A stretch of 64,000 nt of DNA from Flavobacterium frigidimaris (GTDB taxonomy: Bacteria > Bacteroidota > Bacteroidia > Flavobacteriales > Flavobacteriaceae), in the NCBI GenBank assembly GCA_900129595.1, contig FQWG01000002.1:372001-436000 (forward strand), given 5' to 3'. The notes beneath the pieces were generated by a model. That model ran no database searches. It was not told the DNA's origin and worked only from the letters and a program-made list of their open reading frames with translations. The first letter of the stretch is position 1, and each line of letters begins with the position of its first letter. The position numbers and the translations under genes are program-made. Positions 23,477-32,556 of the stretch are shown here, one piece after another.

Positions 23477-24466
23477 TTATACCAAACCTGCCTGAATTAA
23501 ATATTCAGCGATTTGAATCGTGTTTGTTGCAGCTCCTTTTCTTAAGTTATCAGCAACGATCCACATATTTAAAGTGTTTTCCTGGCTTTCGTCACGACGG
23601 ATTCTTCCAACAAAGACATCATTTTTACCTTCAGCATATAATGGCATTGGGTAGGTAAAAGTATCTAAATTATCCTGAACTACTACTCCGTCTGTATGGT
23701 GTAAAATCTCGCGTACTTCGTTTACGTCAAAATCATTTGTAAACTCAACATTTACTGCTTCACTGTGTCCGCCAACAACAGGTACACGAACTGCAGTTGC
23801 CGTAACTCTAATTGTATTATCACCAAGTATTTTTTGAGTTTCACGAACTAATTTCATTTCTTCTTTAGTATATCCGTTCTCTTCAAAACTATCGCAATGT
23901 GGAATCGCGTTTCTGTGAATTGGATATTTATAAGCCATTTCTCCCTGAACTCCTGCGTATTCATTCTCTAATTGTCTTACTGCTTTTACACCCGTTCCGG
24001 TGATCGATTGGTAAGTAGAAACAATGATTCTTTTGATGTTGTATTTTCTATGCAATGGAGCCAAAGTCAACACCATCTGGATGGTTGAACAGTTTGGGTT
24101 TGCTATAATTTTATCTTCTTTTGTTAAAGTATCTGCATTGATTTCAGGAACGATCAACTTTTTTGTAGGATCCATTCTCCATGCCGAAGAATTATCGATA
24201 ACAGTTGTTCCGGCAGCAGCAAATTTTGGTGCCCATTCTAATGAAGTATCACCTCCGGCTGAGAAAAGAGCAATATCAGCTTTCATATCAACAGCAGTTT
24301 GCAATCCTACAACTTTATATTTTTGACCTTTATATTCAATTTCTTTTCCTACTGATTTTTCAGAAGCAACAGGAATTAACTCAGTAACAGGAAAATTTCT
24401 TTCTGCTAAAACTTTAAGCATTATTTCGCCAACCATACCAGTGGCACCTACAACGGCTATTCTCAT
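23477..24466 (-). CDS. asd: aspartate-semialdehyde dehydrogenase
   Basis: Catalyses reduction of aspartyl phosphate to aspartate semialdehyde for lysine/DAP, threonine and methionine synthesis. The 329-residue protein starts MRIAVVGATGMVGEIML with the NADP loop. The catalytic cysteine is in NPNCSTIQM, and the substrate-binding ITGTGVKAVRQLENE and VPVVGGHSEAVNVEF segments are present. The ATG at 24464-24466 is right at the Rossmann strand; the upstream 14 residues of the longer frame are unlikely. A promoter with both elements precedes it (24506-24535), and a terminator lies at 23411-23447. Confidence 0.95.
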   Translation of the reverse strand: MRIAVVGATGMVGEIMLKVLAERNFPVTELIPVASEKSVGKEIEYKGQKYKVVGLQTAVDMKADIALFSAGGDTSLEWAPKFAAAGTTVIDNSSAWRMDPTKKLIVPEINADTLTKEDKIIANPNCSTIQMVLTLAPLHRKYNIKRIIVSTYQSITGTGVKAVRQLENEYAGVQGEMAYKYPIHRNAIPHCDSFEENGYTKEEMKLVRETQKILGDNTIRVTATAVRVPVVGGHSEAVNVEFTNDFDVNEVREILHHTDGVVVQDNLDTFTYPMPLYAEGKNDVFVGRIRRDESQENTLNMWIVADNLRKGAATNTIQIAEYLIQAGLV

Positions 24467-24505
24467 TTTTATATTTTTAGTATGAATTAATCTAATTTTA
24501 CAGTA

Positions 24506-24535
24506 CAAAAGTATACATAATAAAAATCAAAACAA
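24506..24535 (-). promoter_or_regulatory. Bacteroidota-type promoter of asd
   Basis: Read on the minus strand, TTG (24533-24535) is followed after 19 bases by TACTTTTG (24506-24513), matching TTG-N19-TAnnTTTG. The start codon is 39 bases further on. Confidence 0.6.
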
Positions 24536-24580
24536 GGCGCTTCACAAAAAATAACAAAATGTTACAAATCAAACAAAACT

Positions 24581-24611
24581 AAAAAAAACCGTCCCAATTA
24601 AGGAACGGTTA
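24581..24611 (-). terminator. terminator of mscL
   Basis: AACCGTCCC and GGAACGGTT (24587-24610) pair with one mismatch, and on the minus strand a run of Ts follows at once. Confidence 0.75.
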
Positions 24612-24635
24612 AATTAGACTTAGTGTAGCGGTATA

Positions 24636-25016
24636 TTATTTATTTTTCAACAGATCTCTAATCTGAATAAGCAATTCTTCCTGTGTTGGTCCTGCTGGTG
24701 CAGCCGGTACCGGAACTTCTTTCTTTTTTGCATGATTTATTCCTTTAATGATCAAGAATAAAACAAAAGCAACAATTAAAAAGTTAATTACTGCTGAAAG
24801 AAACAAACCGTACTTAACACCTCCAAAAGCTGTCAGCTCCTCTATCGTCGATAAATGCGCTGCATCTAGTGCCGGTTTTAGTATTAATGGTGTAATTACA
24901 TTTTCAATTAATGAGCTTACAATTTTACCAAAAGCAGCTCCAATGATCACACCGACAGCCAAATCGACTACGTTGCCTTTCATTGCAAATTCCTTAAATT
25001 CTGAAAACATCCCCAT
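24636..25016 (-). CDS. mscL: large-conductance mechanosensitive channel
   Basis: A 126-residue MscL, the osmotic emergency valve of the inner membrane, acting as a pentamer. The first part, MGMFSEFKEFAMKGNVVDLA, has the N-terminal amphipathic helix and GNVVDLAVGVIIGAAFGKIV pore helix. The second helix is AVINFLIVAFVLFLIIKGI. The C-terminal bundle (PTQEELLIQIRDLLKNK) ends as in E. coli MscL. It has its own terminator. Confidence 0.95.
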   Translation of the reverse strand: MGMFSEFKEFAMKGNVVDLAVGVIIGAAFGKIVSSLIENVITPLILKPALDAAHLSTIEELTAFGGVKYGLFLSAVINFLIVAFVLFLIIKGINHAKKKEVPVPAAPAGPTQEELLIQIRDLLKNK

Positions 25017-25084
25017 AATTGTTTATTTTAGTTTATAATTAATTGATATCGAAAATACGTAATTTTCTGCATAATTTCATAATT

Positions 25085-27556
25085 CTATCTAAAAAATACC
25101 CTTTTTACCCGTTGCGAAATACTGGTCATTATTTCATAAGGAATTGTTTTTAAGGCTGCTGCCATCTCTATAACGGTTGGATTTTCTCCAAAAATAATAA
25201 CCGAATCTCCTTCTTTACAATCAATACGACTCACATCAACCATGAGCATATCCATACAAACATTGCCCACAATTGATGCTTTTTGGTTTTTAATCACTAC
25301 ATAGCCAACCTGATTTCCCCATAGACGCGAAATTCCGTCAGCATAACCAATTGGAATTGTCGCAATTTTAGTTTCTTTTTCGGCCATAAAACGACGTCCA
25401 TACCCTACACTATCTCCGGCCGGAATGGTACGAACCTGAGAAATTATTGATTTTAAGGTTCCAACATTTTCAAGATATTTTTGTTCTGCCGGATCGTTTG
25501 AAACTCCATACAAACCAATTCCTAAACGCACCATATTGTATTGCGCATCAGGAAAATTACTAATTCCGGATGTATTCAGAATATGACGAATAGGGTCTAT
25601 ATTTAATTCTGAAATTAATCTCGACGATAATTTTTCGAATAAATTAATTTGAGAATGAACAAAATCAAAATGTTTTACTTCGTCACTTGTTGCCAGATGT
25701 GACAAAACACTTTTTATTTTTACTGTTGAATTTCCTTTTAAGGTCTGAATCAGTTCGTCGAGTGTGTTTTCTTCAAAACCCAAACGATGCATTCCTGTAT
25801 CTAGTTTTATATGAATAGGGAAATCTTCTAAATTCTTTTCCCGTGCAATTTTCAGGAAAGCTTTCAAACCTTTGACACTATAAATTTCAGGTTCGAGATT
25901 GTACTGAATAATAGAAGGAAAACTGGTCGATTCCGGATTCAAAACCATAATAGGCAATTTTATTCCGCCATTTTTTAATGAAATGCCTTCATCGGCAAAA
26001 GCCACACCTAAATAATCTACTTTATGATGTTCGAGCAATTTGGCAATTTCCAACCCGCCGTTGCCATAACCAAATGCTTTTACCATCACCATCAATTTGA
26101 CATTATTGGCTAATTTCGATTTGTAATAATTTAGGTTATAGCTAATAGAGTTCAGATTAATTTCGAGAACTGTTTCATGCGTTTTCTCTTCCAGTAACGA
26201 CACAATTTCTTCGAATTGAAATGATCTGGCTCCCTTTATTAAAATAGTTTCATTTTCGAAATTCAGATTTTCGATCTGAGCAATAAATTCGGCTGTATTT
26301 TGAAAAGTAATAACATTAGAAAATTTAGACTTAAAAGCCGAAATTGTAGCTCCAATCGCTATTACTCTATTAATCTTATTATCGGTAATTAATTGTCCTA
26401 CTTTCGAATATAATTCTTCATTAGAAAATCCGCTTTGAACAATATCAGACAGAATAATCGTTTTTGAAGCATTCTTTTTCTTTTGGCTTTCCAGGAAGTC
26501 CAGAGCAATTGTAAGCGACTCAAAATCTGAACTGTAGCTATCGTCTATTATGCTGCAGTTATTGATTCCGTTTTTTACTTCCAAACGCATATGCACAGGA
26601 TACAAACGCTCAAATCTATTTTGAATTGTTTCGAAATCATAATTCAAATAAAGCAAAACTACCAAACATGAAATGGCATTTTCTATAGAAGCCGTATCAC
26701 TAAAAGGAATTTCTAAATTGAAAACTTCCTCTTTATATTGGTATTGAATATGAGTTGAATCGCTTTTATTTTCTTTATTTAAAATAAAAACATCTGCAGA
26801 AGTATCTGTAAAACTCCAGGAAAAAAGTGTTCTTGGATGCATCATATATTCAGCCACAAACTGAGACAAACAAGAGTCGACAATTTCGTTCTTTTGATAG
26901 ATTATTACCGGACAGTCTTTAAATAAAATTAATTTTTCGTCAATCTTTTGTACTAAATTCAAAAAACCCTCATCGTGTGCACTTCCTATATTGGTAAGCA
27001 CTCCAATTGTAGGTTTGATCATTTTTTCCAGATTTACCATTTCGTTAACCGTAGAAATTCCAGCTTCGAAAATACCTAGATTATGCTTTTCATTTATGGC
27101 AATTACAGATAACGGAACCCCAACCTGTGAGTTATAACTTTTTGGACTTCTGATAATATTATAATCCGGACTCAACAAGAAATTAAGCCACTCTTTTACT
27201 ATTGTTTTGCCATTGCTTCCGGTCAATCCGATAACAGGAAAATGAAAAAGGTCCCGATAATACGCGGCAAATTTCTGAAGCGTCTTAAGCGTGTCCTTTA
27301 CTACCAGAAAATTGGCTTTTCCTGCAGAATTCTCAGGAATATGCTGTACCGCAAAATTCCGAACTCCTTTTTCGATCAACTCTGCAATATACAAATGAGC
27401 ATCATTATTTAGACCTGACAAGGCAATAAACAAAGTTCCGGATCCGTTTTGTAACGAACGGCTATCTATTGAAATATGATCGACAAAAATATCAGTGTCT
27501 GAACCGATCCATTCGGCATCAAGAACAGGGATAAGGCTTTTTATATTTAGGCTCAT
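25085..27556 (-). CDS. bifunctional MurF ligase / alanine racemase
   Basis: An 823-residue fusion. Residues 1-450 are UDP-MurNAc-tripeptide:D-Ala-D-Ala ligase, with P-loop GLTGSNGKTIVKEWL, the carbamylated-lysine region and FEAGISTVNEM. Residues about 455-823 are alanine racemase, with the PLP lysine in VMVKAFGYG, then FADEGISLKNGG, HIKLDTGMHRLGF and the tyrosine of DSVGYGRRF. One chain thus makes D-alanine and uses D-Ala-D-Ala for peptidoglycan precursors. This fusion is characteristic of Bacteroidota. It is followed by mscL on the same strand (68-base gap). Confidence 0.94.
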   Translation of the reverse strand: MSLNIKSLIPVLDAEWIGSDTDIFVDHISIDSRSLQNGSGTLFIALSGLNNDAHLYIAELIEKGVRNFAVQHIPENSAGKANFLVVKDTLKTLQKFAAYYRDLFHFPVIGLTGSNGKTIVKEWLNFLLSPDYNIIRSPKSYNSQVGVPLSVIAINEKHNLGIFEAGISTVNEMVNLEKMIKPTIGVLTNIGSAHDEGFLNLVQKIDEKLILFKDCPVIIYQKNEIVDSCLSQFVAEYMMHPRTLFSWSFTDTSADVFILNKENKSDSTHIQYQYKEEVFNLEIPFSDTASIENAISCLVVLLYLNYDFETIQNRFERLYPVHMRLEVKNGINNCSIIDDSYSSDFESLTIALDFLESQKKKNASKTIILSDIVQSGFSNEELYSKVGQLITDNKINRVIAIGATISAFKSKFSNVITFQNTAEFIAQIENLNFENETILIKGARSFQFEEIVSLLEEKTHETVLEINLNSISYNLNYYKSKLANNVKLMVMVKAFGYGNGGLEIAKLLEHHKVDYLGVAFADEGISLKNGGIKLPIMVLNPESTSFPSIIQYNLEPEIYSVKGLKAFLKIAREKNLEDFPIHIKLDTGMHRLGFEENTLDELIQTLKGNSTVKIKSVLSHLATSDEVKHFDFVHSQINLFEKLSSRLISELNIDPIRHILNTSGISNFPDAQYNMVRLGIGLYGVSNDPAEQKYLENVGTLKSIISQVRTIPAGDSVGYGRRFMAEKETKIATIPIGYADGISRLWGNQVGYVVIKNQKASIVGNVCMDMLMVDVSRIDCKEGDSVIIFGENPTVIEMAAALKTIPYEIMTSISQRVKRVFFR

Positions 27557-27589
27557 TTAGAAATTCTTTTTTGTCAAATTTAAAAAAAC

Positions 27590-27822
27590 GTTTGCCACGA
27601 ATTTCACAAATTTTCACTAATTATTTACGAGACATTCTTTCACAGATAAAAAAGTTTGCCACAAAGTGCACAAATTATTTTTCACACAGATTTAAAAAGA
27701 TTTTGGCAGATGTGCACAGATTTTTTATTCTTTAAATCTGCAGAATCTGCGTGAAACAAATATTAAAAAGTTTGCCACAAATTAAAATTCGTGTAATTCT
27801 TTTAATTCGTGGCAAAAAAACA
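27590..27822. repeat. mosaic of 'gccacaaatt' and 'cagatttaaa' repeats
   Basis: Several inverted and direct units: gccacgaatttcacaaatt, gccacaaagtgcacaaatt, then cacacagatttaaaaagatt against aaatctgcgtgaaac, and gccacaaattaaaattcgtg against attcgtggc. It separates the divergent murF-alr and membrane protein genes, with no reading frame. Confidence 0.6.
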
Positions 27823-27863
27823 TTATTTGTTTATATTTGTTTAACACCGCTAAATACAACGTT

Positions 27864-28469
27864 TTGAAAAGAATCCTTCCTTTATTTTCGTATATATTAC
27901 ATCCGATTTTTATCTCGATGTATGCCACTTTATTCTATCTTTTCTGCAAAAATGATGCTTTTACCAATCAGGAAAAATATTATGTTTTATTTCAGATCCT
28001 GATCATTACGATTCTGGTGCCGGTATTGTTTTACTTATTGCTTCGTTCAACAGGACATGTAAAATCAGTGATGATTCATGAAACTTCGCAGCGCAAAATT
28101 CCACTTATTTTACAGTGTTTTTTGTACATTTTATTGGTAAAAAGAAGCATTGTCATCGCACGATATCCTGAGTTACATTTCTTTTTTCTGGGCGCTTTGT
28201 TTAGTACTATTTTAGCTTTGGTATGCTCTTTATTTAAGATAAAAGCCAGCTTGCACATGATGGCAATAAGCGGGTTTACCATTTTTGTTATCGGACTGAA
28301 TATGCATCTTCAAATGCAAAACCCTTATTGGGCTGCTTTTTTGATTTTAATGACTGGTATTGTAGCTTCGTCACGATTAGAAATGGAGGCACATTCGCCA
28401 AACGAATTGTTGATTGGGACCTTTATTGGAATACTGCCGCAATTGCTGTTTTTATATTTATGGTTATAA
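27864..28469 (+). CDS. polytopic membrane protein of unknown function
   Basis: About 201 residues with six hydrophobic segments. The opening KRILPLFSYILHPIFISMY and ending ELLIGTFIGILPQLLFLYLW resemble unnamed flavobacterial membrane proteins that I would place near the PAP2 superfamily by shape only. The catalytic PAP2 motifs are not evident. The start is uncertain: TTG at 27864 fits homologue-like beginnings, the frame stays open from a TTG at 27837, and the first ATG is at 27918. The stop overlaps the convergent barrel-protein gene by 6 bases. Confidence 0.6.
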   Translation: MKRILPLFSYILHPIFISMYATLFYLFCKNDAFTNQEKYYVLFQILIITILVPVLFYLLLRSTGHVKSVMIHETSQRKIPLILQCFLYILLVKRSIVIARYPELHFFFLGALFSTILALVCSLFKIKASLHMMAISGFTIFVIGLNMHLQMQNPYWAAFLILMTGIVASSRLEMEAHSPNELLIGTFIGILPQLLFLYLWL

Positions 28470-29168
28470 AATATAGAAAATCAAACCAATATTCATAGTG
28501 TTCAATCCTATACTTTCACCTGAAAGTGTTTTTACAGATTTATCAAACAAACCATTCAGTCCGTAGTAACAATACACATTCCAGGTATTGTATCCTGCCG
28601 ACACATATACGCCGTACTGAAACTGATTGACATCCTTATTATTTGAGATTTTATAGGTGTTTTCTCCATCATTTAAAATTGATTTGTCAGAGAAAATATA
28701 ACTCAGTTTTACACCACTGTAAATCCTCCAGAACTTATAGCTTTCATAGGTAGAATTTCTCCATCTAAACTCAATCGGAACATCAACTGAATACTGTTTG
28801 TATCTATTCGAAACATATTCACTGGAACTGTTTACTCCATAAATGTTGCCTCCGTTCTGATCTTTGGAGATGGTCAGATTTTGATAAAAATTTTGATAGC
28901 TCAACCCTAAACCGGCTGCAATTGCAATAGTTCTGGTTTTATTGATAGGCATATCACGCAAAAAACCTCCTGAAAGTCCTGCCGAGAATTTATCCTGCTT
29001 TAAACCGGTTGGCCCCTGCAGCAATAGATTATAGGTTACCGAAAAATAAAACTGATCTTCGCGGTATAAAGAATCAATTTTTACGATAGGTTTTATCTCC
29101 GGCTTAACCTCCTGCGCAAAGGAATTAAAAAACGATACTAAAAATAAACAACTGAAAAGTAATCGCAT
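28464..29168 (-). CDS. outer-membrane beta-barrel protein (PorT-like fold)
   Basis: A 234-residue exported protein. The signal peptide MRLLFSCLFLVSFFNSFAQ is followed by an acidic/basic linker and a chain of amphipathic strands (YFSVTYNLLLQG, FRDMPINKTRTIAIAAGLGL, VDVPIEFRWRN, YGVYVSAGYNTWNVYCYYGL), ending in a hydrophobic residue pattern (MNIGLIFYIL). This is the OMP_b-brl_2/PorT-like type of eight- to ten-strand barrel. A specific role, such as in type IX secretion, cannot be claimed. The start at 29168 is the ATG before the signal peptide. Confidence 0.65.
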   Translation of the reverse strand: MRLLFSCLFLVSFFNSFAQEVKPEIKPIVKIDSLYREDQFYFSVTYNLLLQGPTGLKQDKFSAGLSGGFLRDMPINKTRTIAIAAGLGLSYQNFYQNLTISKDQNGGNIYGVNSSSEYVSNRYKQYSVDVPIEFRWRNSTYESYKFWRIYSGVKLSYIFSDKSILNDGENTYKISNNKDVNQFQYGVYVSAGYNTWNVYCYYGLNGLFDKSVKTLSGESIGLNTMNIGLIFYIL

Positions 29169-29375
29169 ATCGTGTTTTGGTTTTAAAGAGTTTTTCAAGT
29201 AAACGTTTTTTAGAGTAAATTTATTTTACTTACAAATATAATATAATGCTAGTTCAGGATGCAATTAGATCGTAATTATTCGCTTTTTCGTTCATAATAA
29301 AATCATTTGTTGCACTTTTTTCAACAAATAGACAACAGAATCCAAAAAATAAATCAATTTTACTTTGATCTTTTA

Positions 29376-29383
29376 TACCTTTG
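29376..29383 (+). promoter_or_regulatory. -7 box very close to a start codon
   Basis: TACCTTTG fits TAnnTTTG and ends only 6 bases before the ATG at 29390, so the transcript would be nearly leaderless if this box is used. Confidence 0.4.
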
Positions 29384-29389
29384 TCGGGA

Positions 29390-29743
29390 ATGAAAAGAAA
29401 ACAACTCATATTAAGTGTTTCTTTGGCTCTGACAGTATTGTTCTCAATATTGTTTCAGTCGATACACAGTTATGAGCATATTGTAAAGCAACTTTCAGAA
29501 AAACAATGCCATCACAATTATAATGATCCTAATGGCGAGATCACACATCAGCATCATGATTATGATGTATGTTTTGTTTGTCATTTTGTTTTTGGAAGTT
29601 ATATTGTTCCTGAACAATTTGCTTTTCAATTTCATACTTTCAACAACGAAATCCCTTATTTTTTCGCCCTTTCAGAAAAAATATTTTCAATTTCAGAAAA
29701 CCCGTATCAATTACGTGGCCCGCCTGCAGCTATAGCTTCTTAA
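29390..29743 (+). CDS. His/Cys-rich small membrane-anchored protein
   Basis: A 117-residue protein with one N-terminal hydrophobic segment (LILSVSLALTVLFSILFQ) and then a possible metal-binding stretch. CHHNYNDPNGEITHQHHDYD is followed by VCFVCHFVFG, giving five His and three Cys within about 35 residues. The C-terminal part has no recognised motif. It directly precedes a TonB-dependent receptor gene on the same strand (356-base gap with a repeat). A metal-handling partner for that receptor is a reasonable but untested guess. The ATG was preferred over the TTG nine bases earlier, which lies in the -7 box. Confidence 0.6.
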   Translation: MKRKQLILSVSLALTVLFSILFQSIHSYEHIVKQLSEKQCHHNYNDPNGEITHQHHDYDVCFVCHFVFGSYIVPEQFAFQFHTFNNEIPYFFALSEKIFSISENPYQLRGPPAAIAS

Positions 29744-29880
29744 TTTCGAAACCTTCGAAATAAAATCAACATCCTTTGAATCTAATTCTTAAAAATTAGT
29801 CAATTTCCCATTCTGAAACTTTCAGGACCGGCAAATTTTACTATAATTTATCTGTTGGCTGCAATTACTAAAAAATTCAT

Positions 29881-30023
29881 TTAACGCATAGAAACATAGA
29901 TTTAGAATCTGTAAAAAAGATTGTAAAAAGAAGCATGTTTCTTACACAAAGCTGAACTCTGTGCTTTATAAACAAGTGAAACGCCTTTTTTAAGCGTTTA
30001 GAATCTATGTTTCTATGTGTTAA
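29881..30023. repeat. palindromic 'cacatagaaacatag' element
   Basis: The left arm taacgcatagaaacatagatt and right arm aatctatgtttctatgtgtta (30003-30023) are inverted copies. The core holds cacaaagctgaactctgtgc and 'gtgaaacgcc', as in the relatives at 3257 and 4553. Confidence 0.75.
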
Positions 30024-30099
30024 AACTAATTACAACCAATGGGTTATAATTTTTATTTTTCAAAGGATCAAAATCAATTAACTATAGCATCTTTTTCAA

Positions 30100-32307
30100 A
30101 TGAAAAAACTAATATTAGCCCTTATTTTAGGGTTTTCGAGCATTCTTTCTGCTCAAAATTCGGTTTCAGGAACAGTAACAAATCTTGAAAACCAACCGTT
30201 GGCAAACGTATCCGTTTATGCACCGGAATTACACAAAGGAACAACTACGGATACAAACGGAAAATATGAATTTAAAAACCTTCCAAACGGGAGTTTTCGA
30301 CTTTCTTTCACTTTTGTCGGGTTTACTACTCAAAGTAAATCAATCTCTAAATTATTAAAAGAAAACACCATTGACATAACGCTTACTGAATCTGTTTTTG
30401 AAATGGATGAAGTAGTGGTTTCGACACCTTTCAATAAACTGCAATCGCAAAACGTGATGAAGGTTGAACATGAAAGCATCAAAACATTACAACAAAAAGG
30501 GACTTCTACTTTAATTGAAGGTTTGGCAACAATTCCCGGAGTTTCACAGATTTCTACGGGAACTTCTATCGGAAAACCGGTAATTCGCGGATTGAGCGGA
30601 AATCGTGTTTTAGTATATTCTCAGGGTGTTCGTATCGAAAACCAGCAATTTGGCGACGAACATGGTTTGGGTTTAAACGATGCCGGAGTCGAAAGTGTTG
30701 AAGTGATCAAAGGACCTGCTTCTTTATTATACGGTTCTGATGCTTTGGGTGGAGTTCTGTATTTTAACCCCGAAAAATTTGCCGATGCGAACACTTTCAA
30801 GGCAAATTTCAGTCAAAAATATTTCACCAATACACAAGGAAGCAATTCTTCTATTGGATTAAAAACTTCAACCGATAACTGGAAATTTCTGGCTCGCGGA
30901 AGTTTCAACACCCATTCTGATTATAAAATTGCCGATGGTGATCGCGTAACCAATACCCGTTATAATGAAACTGATTTTAAAACCGGAATTGGCTACAGTA
31001 ACTCTAGTTTCTCCAGTGTTTTGAGATACAATTACAACAAGCTTGATCTTGGAATGCCTGAAGATGGAATCGCAGAACAATCGTCAAGCAAAAACACGAT
31101 GTTCCCGAGACAAGGAATTTTCAATCATTTATTGAGTTTAAACAACGTTATCTTTTTTCAAAATTCTAAATTAGATGTTGATTTGGGTTATATCGCGAAT
31201 GACAGAAGTGAGTTTGAAGACAGCAATGAAGCCTCTCTTCATATGAGATTGAATACCTTTAATTATAATGCGAAGTATCATTTTCCGAAATTGGGCAAGA
31301 TTGAAACGATTCTGGGTGTTCAGGGAATGCATCAAACGAATAAAAATTCCGGAGAAGAATATTTAATTCCGGATGCTACCACAAATGATATTGGTGTTTT
31401 TGGAACGGCAAACTACGAATGGGACAATAGTGTTGTACAAGCAGGATTGCGTTTTGACAACCGAAACATTACTTCAATAGCACATGGTACTGAAGGTGAA
31501 GAAGGGTATTTTTTACCTTTAGACCGATCTTTTGACAGCTTTAATGCTTCTTTGGGATATAAAACAAAACTGGCTGAACCGCTGACACTTCGACTGAATG
31601 TCGCAACTGGATTTAGAGCTCCAAATTTAGCTGAGCTAACTTCAAATGGGGTTCACGAAGGAACCAACCGATATGAAATTGGAAATGCTGATTTAAAAAC
31701 AGAACAAAACGTTCAGACTGATTTAAATTTAGAATTTAAAAACACGCATTTCGAGTTTTTTATTAATGGTTTTTACAACCACGTAAACAATTATATTTTT
31801 ACTTCGCCAACGGGAGAAACCCGCGATGATAATGATGTTTTTGCTTATGTTCAGGACAATGCAAAATTATATGGTGGTGAAGTTGGTTTACACTTTCACC
31901 CGCATCCATTAGACTGGCTGCATTTTGAAACGAGTTTTGAAACTGTAACGGGTAAAAAACAAAACAATGATTATCTGCCTTTAATTCCTGCCAACAACTG
32001 GAACAATACATTAAGAACTGAATTTAAAATCAAAAACTGGTTCGAAGAAGGTTATGCTTCCTTAAACGTTTCATCTACTTTCGCGCAGAAAAATGTGAGC
32101 GGTTTCGAAACAGCTTCAGACGGATATACTTTGGTAAATCTGGGTTTTGGCGGAACAGTAAAATTAGGCAAACATGCTTTTGATGTTAACCTGAACGGAA
32201 ACAACTTGTTCGATAAAAAATATATTGCGCACCTGTCAAGATTAAAAACAGACGGAATCCCAAATATCGGACGAAACATTGTTTTGGGAGTCAATTTCAA
32301 CTTATAA
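30100..32307 (+). CDS. TonB-dependent outer-membrane receptor
   Basis: A 735-residue receptor. After the signal peptide (MKKLILALILGFSSILSAQ) comes a CarboxypepD_reg-like domain (about 20-110, SVSGTVTNLENQPLANVSVY), typical of Bacteroidota. The plug domain (about 115-225) has LIEGLATIPGVSQISTG and VIRGLSGNRVLVYSQGVRIE. The 22-stranded barrel ends with a final aromatic-like strand NIVLGVNFNL. The His-rich segment FHPHPLDWLHFE in an extracellular or periplasmic turn, and the His/Cys-rich neighbour upstream, hint at a metal or metal-chelate substrate. No SusD gene follows, so it is not a SusCD glycan system. Confidence 0.9.
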   Translation: MKKLILALILGFSSILSAQNSVSGTVTNLENQPLANVSVYAPELHKGTTTDTNGKYEFKNLPNGSFRLSFTFVGFTTQSKSISKLLKENTIDITLTESVFEMDEVVVSTPFNKLQSQNVMKVEHESIKTLQQKGTSTLIEGLATIPGVSQISTGTSIGKPVIRGLSGNRVLVYSQGVRIENQQFGDEHGLGLNDAGVESVEVIKGPASLLYGSDALGGVLYFNPEKFADANTFKANFSQKYFTNTQGSNSSIGLKTSTDNWKFLARGSFNTHSDYKIADGDRVTNTRYNETDFKTGIGYSNSSFSSVLRYNYNKLDLGMPEDGIAEQSSSKNTMFPRQGIFNHLLSLNNVIFFQNSKLDVDLGYIANDRSEFEDSNEASLHMRLNTFNYNAKYHFPKLGKIETILGVQGMHQTNKNSGEEYLIPDATTNDIGVFGTANYEWDNSVVQAGLRFDNRNITSIAHGTEGEEGYFLPLDRSFDSFNASLGYKTKLAEPLTLRLNVATGFRAPNLAELTSNGVHEGTNRYEIGNADLKTEQNVQTDLNLEFKNTHFEFFINGFYNHVNNYIFTSPTGETRDDNDVFAYVQDNAKLYGGEVGLHFHPHPLDWLHFETSFETVTGKKQNNDYLPLIPANNWNNTLRTEFKIKNWFEEGYASLNVSSTFAQKNVSGFETASDGYTLVNLGFGGTVKLGKHAFDVNLNGNNLFDKKYIAHLSRLKTDGIPNIGRNIVLGVNFNL

Positions 32308-32418
32308 TTTTTTTAATTAAACCATGTAAGTATAGTATCAGTTTATTTTGTTTTTGGTTGAACTTGTATTTCTTGCGTGGTTTATTTCATTATTCTCTTT
32401 AGACTCAATTCTTTATTA

Positions 32419-32490
32419 CACCATATAAGTCATATCAGTAAATATTAGCTAAACTTAAATTAAATGAACTTACAGGACTTATATGGTTTA
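32419..32490. repeat. short 'caccatataagt' palindromic element
   Basis: Outer arms CACCATATAAGTCATATCAG and, inverted, CTTACAGGACTTATATGG, with only about 30 AT-rich bases between. It is a core-less relative of the elements at 4486-4746 and 9001-9180, sited between the receptor and peptidase genes. Confidence 0.65.
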
Positions 32491-32526
32491 GTTCCTTATC
32501 ACTTTTATTTTCACAACAAAAAGCGC

Positions 32527-32534
32527 TATTTTTG
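32527..32534 (+). promoter_or_regulatory. -7 box before the prolyl oligopeptidase gene
   Basis: TATTTTTG fits TAnnTTTG, 22 bases before the start codon. No clear -33 element. Confidence 0.35.
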
Positions 32535-32556
32535 TGACAACTGTTAAACTTAAACT

